Below, piece by piece: positions 1-11,125 of a stretch of 64,000 nt of DNA. The translations under genes and the position numbers were made by a program. This DNA comes from Ichthyophthirius multifiliis (lineage: Eukaryota > Ciliophora > Oligohymenophorea > Hymenostomatida): contig NW_004085868.1 in assembly GCF_000220395.1 (NCBI RefSeq), positions 7,840 through 71,839 on the forward strand. Direction: 5' to 3'. Numbering within the stretch: the first letter of the stretch is position 1; the number at the start of each line of letters is the position of its first letter. The notes under the pieces were generated by a model. It was not told the DNA's origin. It worked only from the letters and a program-made list of their open reading frames with translations, and searched no databases.

Positions 1-1428
1 TTTTTTAACTAAAATAAATAATGTATATAAGAATGTGATAAATAAAAGTTTCGAGATTCTAATGGAATTTGTTAACCATGTCCTTCTAATTGTTTAAATT
101 GTAAATAATCTAATGAATGTACAAGATGTTTTTAGGGATTTTATTTATCTAATAGACTCTGCATTAAAGAAGTTGTTTGCTCTGGAAATACTTATTTTGA
201 ATAAAATTAATGTAAAACAGAATGTTCTAAAAAAAAATTTAAAAATTCGATGAATAATAGATGTGATCCTTGCCATGTTACATGCAAAAAATGCACAGAA
301 GCAAATAAATGTTTAGAATGCGAATATGGACTTATTTTGAATGATGATGGTAAATGTATGTAATAAGTATAAGAAACATATGCTACTAGTAAGTTAATAT
401 TTAAAATATATCTCATAATTACTATATATACATTCATAGCGTGTATAATTTGCCATTTCTTAGATAATAGGTCAAAAAATTTAGGAAAAACAGAATGTAA
501 ACCCAAATAAGCAAAAACTTAAACAAAAAACGTAGAAAATCAGGTTGTGGTAGAAGATATAATAAGTAATGAAAACAAAAGGTAAAGTTCCAAATAAGAA
601 ATTCAAAAAGCAAATTAAATAAAATAAAAAAAATAAACAGTAAACGCAAAAAAGAATAATAAAAATGATATGAATTCAACAAAAAAAAAATATTTTACCA
701 ATTAAACTTAAATTAGTCCTGAAATAGATATGATTGGATATTAAAATTATAACAAATAATAAACTCAATAAAAAATTATGAATGATCAAAATGGTTCAAC
801 TGTTATAAAAGTTAATGAACCTAATAATTAAAGAAACAGTATAAATACACTTATCTAAATTAATATAAATCCTGATTATAATAATTATGACTAGAAAATA
901 TATTTTACAATTATTGCGAATGAATTTTTGGAAATGTATATGTTATAAGGCAATTCACCAAACTCTGTACTTAAAGTTCTACTATTGTATTTTAAATAAT
1001 GCTTAATTATGCTAATTTGTTTTTATTAATTTATTTTTGGTTATTTTATAATGGGTATTTTAGTTTTGATGTGTATATTGATTAAAGGATGTTTGAAAAA
1101 AATTATTGAAAAATTAAATTTTTTAAACTGTAGTAGTTATATAGTTTCTAAATTGTTTTTTATAGTCATTTTTTTAATGTTCTTTATTTTGTTTATTTTT
1201 AAATAGTGTAAAATAATTAATAATAATAAAGATTATAAATGGTCTGTTTGTTATTTGTCAGCTTTTATAATTGATTTTATTTTTATTTAAAATATTATTT
1301 CTTTTTTAAATTATTGTTCAAGTGTAAGAAAAATAAAAGGAAATAATGATAAATTGTAGTATTTCTTAAATTATACTTTTGTTTAGTAAAATATCATAGA
1401 TGAAATAAAAAAAAATAAAAAAAATTGA
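1..1428 (+). CDS. Cysteine-rich (furin-repeat-like) multi-pass membrane protein, 3' part
   Basis: The frame is open from base 1 to TGA at 1426-1428 when TAA/TAG are read as Gln; the start lies left of the window, so about 475 C-terminal residues are visible. The first ~120 residues are a Cys-rich ectodomain with CxxC pairs spaced as in furin/growth-factor-receptor repeats (CQPCPSNCLNC, CDPCHVTCKKC). A hydrophobic segment near 395-450 (IYLIITIYTFIACIICHF) follows, then a Gln/Asn/Lys-rich cytosolic stretch, then at least three further hydrophobic segments between about 960 and 1330. Ciliates have large families of such surface proteins; ligand and function are unknown. A decayed homologue lies inverted at 5790-8694. 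No intron is needed. Confident that it codes; family name is by motif only. Confidence 0.75.
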
Positions 1429-2228
1429 TAATATTTATATTTATATATAATAATATTTATTTAATAAATTAAATAGAATATAGTAATTTTTTTTTATTTT
1501 TTATATTTATTTTTGTTTTATTTTGATTTATTTTTTATTATTTTGTTATTTTTTATTTTGTCTTTTTATTAAATTTTTATTTATTTATTTTTATATATTT
1601 AATATTATTAATTTTTAAAAATGTTTAATTATTTAGAGTTATTTTAATTTATTTTTATTATAATTTTAATTAAATATATATTATTTTTTATTTATAATAA
1701 ATTTATATATATTAATTTTTAATTTTCTTTTAATAAATATAAATATATTTATATATAAATATAAATATTAATAAATATCTTTATTTATATATATATATAT
1801 CTATTAATGTTTTTAGAAAATTATTTTTATTTTATTTTTAAAAATATAATTATTTATCTATATTTTTATTAATTTTTTTTTATTTATTTAATGTAAATCA
1901 GTGCATATAGAATGCATCTATTAAATTAAATTTACTATAAAAAAAACTTTTTATAAAAGAATATTAATCTTTTTAAAAATCATTAAATAAAATTTTGAAT
2001 AAAAATAAATTTCAAGATATTTTAAAATAAAATAATATTTAAATAAATTATATAAATTAATATATAATAATTTATATTATTAATATTTTTAATTGCCTAT
2101 TAATAAAATAAAAAGCTTTTTATAATTATATATAAAAAAAATATTATAAATTATAATATAAAAATAATAATAGATTTTAATCAAGTTAATTATAATGTAA
2201 AAAAATAAAATAATTAAATATAAAAATA
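1429..2228. other. AT-only intergenic DNA
   Basis: About 800 bases of A/T with short TA runs and no frame with protein-like composition. It separates the stop of the Cys-rich gene from the TRM5 start and presumably holds the TRM5 promoter. No motif was recognised. Confidence 0.6.
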
Positions 2229-3820
2229 ATGTATACAAAAGATAAATTTATAAAAGAAGATTTTAGTGAAAATATTAAAGTATGTTGTTTAAAAGTTAAA
2301 ACAAAACAAATATATGAAATAAATTAAAAATTAAAATCTTATTTATTTCAACGCCAAAGTTTTAAAAGGGTACTTCCTTTAAACAATGAGCATAAATTAA
2401 TATGTTTAGACTAAAATTTAAAATTGGAAAAAAAAGAAATAGACTGGCCGAAAAATTTATTAGATTTTTTATCTGAAAACTCAGACATAGAAATATTAGA
2501 AAAAGAACTCACTTTAAAATTTGATGATTTTACCATTAATGAAATATTAGAAAAAATAATACCTCTTGAATTCGGAATTCCATCAGGATTTGAAACTATA
2601 GGTCATATAGCTCATTTTAATTTAAAACCAAATGTAAAAAATAAAAATATTAAAATTTTTTTCTTTTTTTATTTTTTAGAAAAAAAAAAAAAAAAAAAGT
2701 AATTTCCTTACAAATATTTAATCGGATAAGTTTTAATCGAAAAAATAAAATCAATAAAAACAGTAGTAAATAAATTAGAAAAACTTCATAATATATATCG
2801 AACTCCAGAATTAGAAATTCTTGCAGGCAACCCAAATTTAGAAACCAAAGTAAATGAAGGAAAATGTATTTTTACTTTAAATTTCGAAAAAGTATATTGG
2901 TGTAGTCGATTAATAACTGAAAGAGACAGAGTTCTTTAAAATTTCAAGCCAAATTAAACTATTTTAGATTTATTTTGTGGTGTAGGACCTTTAGCAATAA
3001 GGTTATTTTTTTAGAAAGCTAAAAAATAATTTATATATATATATATATAATTAGAGCAGCAAAAATAGGTTGTAATGTAATTTGTAATGATTTAAATCCT
3101 TTTTGTTATGATTATTTGTTAATAAATCGTAAAAATAATCATGTAGAAGATAGAACTTTATGTTTTAATAATGATGCAAGAAAAATAGTTGATTTATTAT
3201 TAGGAAAAGAGAAGTTAAAATACCCTGAATAATTTTGGCATTTCGATCATATTTATATGAATTTACCTGTTTTAAATATTGAGTTTTTTGACGTTTTCAA
3301 AGGATTACTAATAAAGGGAGATAAGAATATTTGGAATGAAAATAATTTGCCGTTTATTCATGCTACAGGGTTCGTAAATGAAACAGAAGGAGAAGATTGT
3401 TTAAATTTAGTGGAAAAAAGAATATAGAAAAAACTGAGGTTTTTTAAAAAAGAAAATATTCAGCATTTTAATGTCATTAAAAATGTCACTGCGTCAAAAT
3501 TAATGTTTTGTATTTCATTTTAGCTTTCCATAGAAGATGCAAAAGATTAACCTGATGAAAATTATATATATATGTAACCAGAAAGGGAGGATGAAAGTCT
3601 TCCTTTAAAAGTAAGTAATTTTGGAGATATTATTAAGAAAAAATTAAATTGTAAAATTGAATTAAATAATTATAAATGTATTATTAATATTTTTTTTTTA
3701 AATTCTTTTTTAATTTATTAAATAGTTTTATTATATGTATATTTTAATACTAAAATTTTAATTTTATATTTTAGTTTATTGATAGTTTATAACTTTTTTT
3801 ATTATTTTCAATGTAATTGA
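2229..3820 (+). CDS. TRM5: tRNA (guanine37-N1)-methyltransferase
   Basis: Puts the m1G37 methyl group on tRNAs with G at position 37, using S-adenosylmethionine; this guards against +1 frameshifts. Three exons fit: 2229-2633, 2700-3001 and 3055-3820, with GT-AG introns 2634-2699 (ending in an A-run) and 3002-3054; spliced length is 490 codons. Family signatures are clear: IPSGFETIGHIAHFNL, PYKYLIGQVLIEK, ILAGNPNLETKV, VYWCSRLITERDRV, the AdoMet loop DLFCGVGPLAI, the catalytic NLP (MNLPVLNIEFFDVF) and the closing strand ASKLMFCISF. The last ~50 codons before TGA 3818-3820 are low-complexity and may be misassigned, for instance by an unseen 3' intron. The body of the call is very secure. Confidence 0.9.
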
Positions 3821-4763
3821 ATGTTTATTTTATATATAAACTTTTATTATTTCTTATAATATTTTATTCTGAATTAATTATTTTTTTAATTTTATTATTG
3901 TTAGTATATTTTATTTTAGATTTTTTTCTTAAATACGCTATCTATTAAATACATTCAAAATATTAAATTATAAACTTTTATATTTATAATAATCACAGAC
4001 TTTATTTTTTTATTAAATATTTTATCGCTATATTTTTTTAATTAAGTATTTTAAATAAATATATCTATTTATTATAAAAATGTGTTCGTTAATTGATCTT
4101 TATACTTATCTTTTTATTAATTTTAGATATATTTTACTTTATCTTGAAACAATTTTTTATTTTTACTATTAATTAATAACTTTGTATTTTTGGCATTATT
4201 AAAGTTTTTAAATTCTAATTTATCTTAGCAGGATTAATTATTTTATATTATTTGCATAAAATTCGTTTCTCTTCATAATTATATCATATTTATTTTTATT
4301 ATATTATAGAAAATAAATTATTTTATTTTATTTAAATTTAATAATATTTATGCTATATATAATATTTGATTTTTTATCTTTTTATAAAAATATAAAAATC
4401 CTAAAAGTATAAAATATTTATATAATTATATAATTATATTATATAAATTCTAATCTATATATTTTTTTTTAACAGTTCTTTTAAATTAATATAATATATT
4501 AATTAAATTTACTTTAAATTTAAATTATTTATGTTTAGTTGATTTTGCTTTAAATATAAGTTTTTATATATTTTTATTAAAAAAGGGAAAATATTATTAA
4601 AATTTTATTTATTCAAATATATGAATAAAAAAATAAAATAAGAAATTTCAAACAAAAAATAAAATAAAATTTCAAAAACTATTAAAGCAATTAATATAAG
4701 TATAATAATAAAAAAAAAAATTAATTTCCCTAATAAAAAAAAAAAATTATAAAAAATTAGTAA
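3821..4763. other. AT-rich intergenic DNA
   Basis: About 940 bases of A/T with scattered short TA repeats. No coding frame, RNA gene or repeat family was seen. Confidence 0.6.
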
Positions 4764-4970
4764 ATGGGTTGCTTAAATACAAATAATAAAATAAAGGCTA
4801 CAAGTGAAAAACAAACATCAAATTAAAATTCAGTAAAATAAGCAGCAAGAAGAAATTCATTAGAATATCATAAAACACATTCAGTCCATGATGTAATTTC
4901 GGCAAAAGATAATGCTTCTAAAAGGAATAAGAATTAAAAATATAAGAATGACATTAATAGGGATATATGA
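4764..4970 (+). CDS. Small protein with MGC lipidation signal, 68 aa
   Basis: A complete 68-codon frame from ATG 4764 to TGA 4968-4970, with base composition clearly richer in G+C than its surroundings. It begins MGCLNTNNK: Gly2 followed by Cys3 is the classic dual N-myristoylation/S-palmitoylation start that anchors proteins in membranes. The rest is hydrophilic and basic (QAARRNSLEYHKTHSVHDV) with RRNS as a possible basophilic-kinase site and no hydrophobic segment. No family recognised. It could be an isolated micro-protein or the first exon of something longer, but a TGA closes it cleanly. Membrane anchoring is inferred from the start only. Confidence 0.6.
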
Positions 4971-5093
4971 TTATTTAAAAAAAAAAAATTAAAATATATA
5001 AAATAAATAAAAATCGAAAATATTTATTTTAGGATGTAATTTATATTATATTTAAAAAAATATTTTATATAAATAGTTTATAAATTGAAAGGT

Positions 5094-5125
<32 letters not shown>

Positions 5126-5789
5126 TAAAATGATTATTTTAAAATCAAAAAAACTTAAATTAAATTTATATAATATAATAATTTTAAAAATTATGCATTT
5201 TTTTGATAATTAAATTTATATTATTATTTATATTTTTTTTCAAAAAAATAAAAAAAATATTTTGGTTAAATTATTTTATTAAAAATATAATTTATTTAAT
5301 AAATATATTTTTATATATTTTATTTATTTCTTTTATTTTTTACATATTATTGATGTCTCTGAAAAAATTTAATTCTACATATTATAATTATTATTATTAT
5401 ATACATATTTTATTTTACATTAATAATATAAAATTAATGTTTTCTTTTTTATTTAACTAAAAAATAAAAAAAATTATTTAAAGTTAACAAAAAATTTTTT
5501 TAAAAAAAAGATTTTTTTTTATATTAAATTTCTATATATAAATTTATAAGAATGATTATCTACTTCTTTTTATTTGAAAATCATTATAACAAAAAAGCAC
5601 GGAATTTATTTTCTATAATTAATAAAAAAAATTATTGATATAAATTATTATATATATATTAGATATTATTTTAAAGAAAAAATAAATTAATAGTTGACTT
5701 AATAAAGAAAAAATCCTTTTCTTTTCTCTTATAAGAAATATTAATATATTTTCATTCTTTATTTTAATAATTCATTCTTATCAGCTAAA
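4971..5789. other. AT-rich intergenic DNA with TA microsatellite
   Basis: Contains a pure TA run near 5095-5120. A Phe/Ile/Leu-rich open frame at 5203-5460 reflects T-rich DNA rather than a gene. The left limit of the decayed Cys-rich gene on the other strand is placed at about 5790 but is fuzzy. Confidence 0.5.
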
Positions 5790-6266
5790 TTAAAATTTAC
5801 GGCATTTCATGATTTCCAATTTAATAATAATATAATTATTAAATAAATGATTGATTTATGTTTAAGACAATTAAATTATTACAATTTATATAAATTTATT
5901 TTTTCTTTTTTACATTTTAATTATTTTCTAAATTCTCTAATTATTATAATTAATACAGAAGTGAATCCCGAAAATTTAAATTATGTTTTTTTTATTTATA
6001 ATTTCAAGTCTTCCGATTCAAAACTTGAGTCAGTCTGCTTTTTATAAGTAAATTGTTAACATTATTTTTAAATTATATAAAATAAATTCTTGTGTATTAA
6101 TATTTATTCCCTTATATTCTTTTTTCTACTTTAATCTGTTTATTTGCTTGTCTTATTTAAAATTTTGCTATTGTAGATTTATTTCCTGTTTCTTCGAAAT
6201 TATTCGCTTTTCTGTTTCCAAAAATATAGCCTGTATTTAAAAAACGGCAAAATATAGACGCAAATA

Positions 6267-6335
<69 letters not shown>

Positions 6336-8694
6336 TTAATCAAGAGATACACTTTAAAATAAACTTGAAAGTAGTATGTGACTTTTATATTTATTTCTTT
6401 AATCTACCGTCATCATTTAAAAAAAGTCCATTTTCACATTTCAATTATTTATTATTAGCTGCTTTTGTGCATTTTTACTTGTAATATAGTAAGAATCGAA
6501 TCTATTATTTGCCAAATTATTAAATTTTCTTTAAGAAAATTCTGTTTTACATTAATTTTGTTCAAAATAAGTATTCTCAGAGCAAATAACTTCTTTAATT
6601 CAGAGTCCCTAAAAACATTCTGTACATTCATTAAATTATTTACAATTTAAACAATTAGAAGGACATGGTTAACAAATTCTATTAGAATCTGGAAAAGTAT
6701 ATTAATCGCATTCTTATATACATTATTTATTTTAGTTTAAAAAATAATTCTATGCACAAGATTAGCATTTGTCCTTTTCTATGCATGTCTTACAATTTAA
6801 GTCACATAATTCACATTTCGAAGTACCAAATATCTACCTTCAACATAAGAATTACATGTATTAGAATTTAAACAATAAATAAACGAAGAATTGCATAATT
6901 GGTAAATTTTATTTACATCTAGATATTATTTATTATCAAATTTATAAAAAAAATTATTAGTTTATAAAAGAACTTAAGGATTATTGCATGTAACACATTA
7001 ATTGTTAACTATACCGTTTTCACAGGTTTCATAATTATTATCACGTTTTTCACAAAACCACTCTTTGTGTTTTATGCTATTCTACATTACATGCTTTACA
7101 CAAAACGGCATTTAAAAAAGTAAGGCAAGCCGTGTTACAATATTAATGTGAGCTTAAAATTCTCCATATTAATTTTATTAACAAAAAAATACATTTTCGG
7201 TCTTAAGAGAGAAACATAATAGGTAAATATTTCGTACACTTGTCTTTTAGGATTTCACCTTAGCTTATTGTCTAATAGTTCGCGTCTTAATTTTCACATA
7301 TTTTACTAGCAGTATTTAAATATCATTGCTTACTATAAGATGTAAAAGTAGAATGATTATCATCACAGTTTTACAACTAGCAGATCAAGGCGAACAATAT
7401 TTAGTAATATAATTTAAATACTTATAGAACATGAAGTTTATTAGTACATGATATATTACTCGGATAACATTTTTTCGTAGGTTCCGTATATTCGTTTCGT
7501 TATAAGTTAGGCAAGTATTTTTCGAAATTTCGCAATAAGCAGAACCCTAAATGAAGGCAATTTAATTATAATAGTATTTAAATAATAATTACTATTCCTA
7601 GCATCAATACATGACTAGTGTTTCATGATTAGTGTTTTAATTATAAAATTTTAGACAAAAAAAAACATAAAAAGTAAATATATAATCTATAAAATTGCGT
7701 TCGTAAGTTTTACAATTAATATAACAAAGTTTAAATTTATTGAACTATTTTTATAATAATCTTAATTTACATATAGTGCAATTAGTTTTATTAATGCATA
7801 ATATAAATTTTTTCATACATATTTTATCGTTAATATTTTCCTTAAAAGTACTTTTAGGGCATGTTGCACATATATTGCCTTTAAAAATCTCATTACTTTT
7901 ACATTAAACGTATTATAGACAACTGATTATATACTCAGAATCTTTACAAATAACTCTTTCAATTGAATATAAATATTAATAATTATCACCATCCTCTGTC
8001 ATGGCTTGTCTTTGAAAAAATACTTTCGGAACCTATGATCAGTTATAGGAAGTGTTTAATATTTTATATTCTTAATCTATCTTTTTAACCACTGGAACTC
8101 TATTTAAAGTTGAATCATATACAATATTTCCATAAATAATAAAAATACTATAAGACAAATATCATAATAACTTCTAAATACAATCGTTAAACTATCTGGC
8201 ATCATTAATATTTTGCTAAAAGTAAACAAATCGTAAAATTCCCAAGGCAGATAATTCAATATACTAGACACATAATGCTTAGATGAGTATAGTTCTATAG
8301 TTCCACTCTCACATACTCGTTAATATTACTTCCAGAATAGGTAAATTAATTTAAATTTACATAGTTATAATCCGCTCTTGTACATCTAATAAGGGCAATA
8401 TTATCATCAATTGCTAAAAACCGCTTATATTCATGAATAGCAAACATAGTATCACTTCGTATCTCTTCTCCCTTTATAAATTATAATATTGAAATTGTCT
8501 TCTTTGAAAACAATAACATTGGTTCTGTTACAAAATCCTGATAAATATAGTTCTTGAAATTGGAACTTAGTTACAAATATCAAAAAAAAAGGAATTGGAT
8601 AAAATACTAAATAATTATAACTTATTATTGATCTGCAATCTGTCAAAATATAAATTGATTTTTTATTTATTAAGTTAATCGGATAAATAATCAT
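5790..8694 (-). pseudogene. Decayed copy of the cysteine-rich membrane protein gene
   Basis: Read on the minus strand from a possible ATG at 8694, the sequence keeps recognisable pieces of a Cys-rich surface protein but only in short frames that change repeatedly. The stretch 6340-6760 is near-identical in nucleotides to 1-410 of the plus strand (shared 20-mer GAATTTGTTAACCATGTCCT). Relative to that copy, a Cys TGC has become TGA at 6600-6602, about 15 bases are missing beside it, several Cys codons have changed to Phe, Tyr or Ser, and a base is lost in a later CxxC. An early frame change near 8465 separates a hydrophobic N-terminal piece from AIHEYKRFLAIDDN. A TA microsatellite (6275-6332) sits where the active copy encodes its first membrane segment; homology resumes beyond it. 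The decay is seen directly; that it is non-functional is inferred. Confidence 0.75.
6275..6332. repeat. (AT)n microsatellite inside the pseudogene
   Basis: An essentially pure AT dinucleotide run of about 58 bases. It interrupts homology between the pseudogene and the active copy at the transmembrane-coding position, so it looks like an expansion or replacement inside former coding sequence. Confidence 0.9.
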
Positions 8695-11125
8695 TTATTT
8701 GAGTGAGCATTATGTATTTAAATAAAATTTAATTTATAATAATAGTAATAATAGTTGATATTCTTCAAGATTAGTATAACTATTATGTTTGATTATAAGG
8801 AAATGAAAAACCATAATTAATATATTTATGTGAAATATATAAATGTATTTTTTAAATTAAAAAAATAATAAAATTAGTGGAAACAATAATTTTTACTTTT
8901 TTATTTTTAAAAAAAAAATATTAAAATAATGAATAAAAAATAAATAATAAATTTTTATACAAATTTAATTAAAATAATTTTCAATATATTTATAATTTAT
9001 ATTAGTAATTCTATATTATTATTTAATAAATAATTATATTTGAAAAAAAAAAAAAAAATTAAAAAATAATTCCAATAATTATTATAAATATATAAATAGT
9101 ATATTTTATTATTTATATAAGCAATGCAATAGTAAATATAATTTTATTTTTATCAATTAATTTTAAATTTATATTATAAATATGTTTTTATTTAATTTTA
9201 TTTTTCTTATTTAAAAGAAAAAATAATATAAAAATTATAATTAATAATTATATATATATTATATAAAATTATTTTGCTTCAATATTAAATATATAAAAAT
9301 ATATAGAAATATAATATATATATATAATTTTACACATTTAACTATATATATTTATTTAAACTATTTTTTTTTTTTTCTATAATTTATTAAGAAACGTTTC
9401 TATAAAAAAATTTATTTATTTATTATATGAATTATAATATTTAGATTCATTTAATAATTTAGTTATATGAAAAAATTAAATAAATTAATTAGATTAAATT
9501 TATATAATTTACTAATTTAATTTTTATTATTAATTTTATATTAATTTAGTTTTATTTTTTAGAAACTTTACTTTTATACTATCATAATTATTTTTTTTAT
9601 ATAGAAAAATTAAAAACATCAGAATTTTTACGAATAATAAATAATTATATATATAAAAAGATATTCAACTAATTATTTTCATTCAAAATATTTAGTTCTT
9701 TTATAATTTATATTAGATTTGTTAATGACTCCTTATTTATATTTTAAATAAAAATAAGGTTCTTTATTAGAATTTAGAATATAAATAAAAATAACCTAAT
9801 TTTTTTTATTTGGCACAAATGATTGAATATAAACTATATATTTTTTTTTTATTTTATTAATGCTATAGCATTTAATAATTTTTATTTATATGGGTAAGAA
9901 GATTAAGAAATTAATTAAGATTACAAATGATTAGAATTTAAAATATAAACCTAAGTTTTAAATTTGAATAAAGGAATTGTTATATTGTAGGTTGTTTGCA
10001 TCTTGCGTATTTAAAAACTAAAATTCTAATTTTAATATAAAATTATTTTTAGAAAGCTATCAAAATCATAAAAAATAATAATTTATTTTTGAAAATTAAA
10101 AATATTGTTTGAAACATTATAATAGATTTTTTTTTTTTTTTTTGAAAAACTCTAAAAAGAGTTGAAATTTATTTTTTTAATTAATTTTTTGAAAGTAAAT
10201 GGTGTATTAAATAAATATTATTTTTAAAAAATTTATATTTGAAATAATATATATTTATCTTATCAATTTTATATATGTATTTTTTTTCAAGTTAAGTTAT
10301 ATATTAAATTTTATAGAAATTTAGTATAAATTAATTATAAAAAAAGGGTTAAAAAATATATTTCCTTTATAAAATTAATTCTTCTTTTTTATGAATGAAT
10401 AAATACATAAAACAATATTTTTAAAAAATCATATTTTAACTTTGGTTTTTAAGTTAGAGTTTATAAAAAGAACTATTAAAAGAAATAATAGAAATAAAGA
10501 TATTAAAATTAATAAAGAAAATCTAAAAGAATAATTTAAATATTTTTTAAAAAAATTAGATTATAAATAAGGAACAATTTAGAAAATAATTCAAAAATAA
10601 TCAAAAAAAATTATAATTGAGAAAAGTAAATAAAAGTTAAAATTTTTTTTCAAAAAATAAAACGAAATAAATAATAGGAAAGACAAATATAAAAGTTATA
10701 TAAAATAATAATAAATAAACAATAATCTATTTAAATTTTAAAATTTATAGACGTATTTTGATTAAAATATCATATTTTTTCTATTATTATATGCTTTAAT
10801 ATAAATAAAAATAAAAATATTTAATATATTTATATATTTAATATATTTAAAAATAATTTTTTTTTAATTGAAACTAATTTCTAAAAAAATAAAATAATCA
10901 ATTGAAATTAATAAAATTATAATTTTTAATATTACTTTTACTTTAATTATTTAATAAATAGAAAATTTAATCTTTATATCAAATATATTTTTTATATATA
11001 TATATACATAAAAAATAATTAATATATAATAATAATAAAGCAAGTTTATATTAAAAAAAGTAAAAATTATATAATTTATTAATATTTATATATATTAATA
11101 AAAAAAAAAAAAAACTTAAAAACAA
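8695..11125. other. Long AT-rich intergenic region; one doubtful ORF
   Basis: About 2.4 kb of A/T-rich DNA. A frame opening at ATG 10391 (MNEQIHKTIFLKN...) stays free of TGA for hundreds of codons, right into the next gene, but it is Lys/Asn/Ile/Gln-only. TGA is scarce in such DNA, so openness is weak evidence. Possibly a fast-evolving hypothetical gene around 10391-10760; not supported enough to call. Confidence 0.4.

Noticed and set aside
5203..5460. 85-residue plus-strand ORF rich in Phe/Ile/Leu
   Set aside because: Composition is that of T-rich intergenic DNA; no motif, and such frames are expected by chance where TGA is rare.
5847..6047. 66-residue plus-strand ORF
   Set aside because: It is antisense to the decayed Cys-rich gene, whose homology to the active copy continues through here.
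10391..11125. TGA-free plus-strand frame before the P5B ATPase
   Set aside because: Lys/Asn/Ile/Gln-only and it runs on without a stop into the next gene; openness alone is not evidence.
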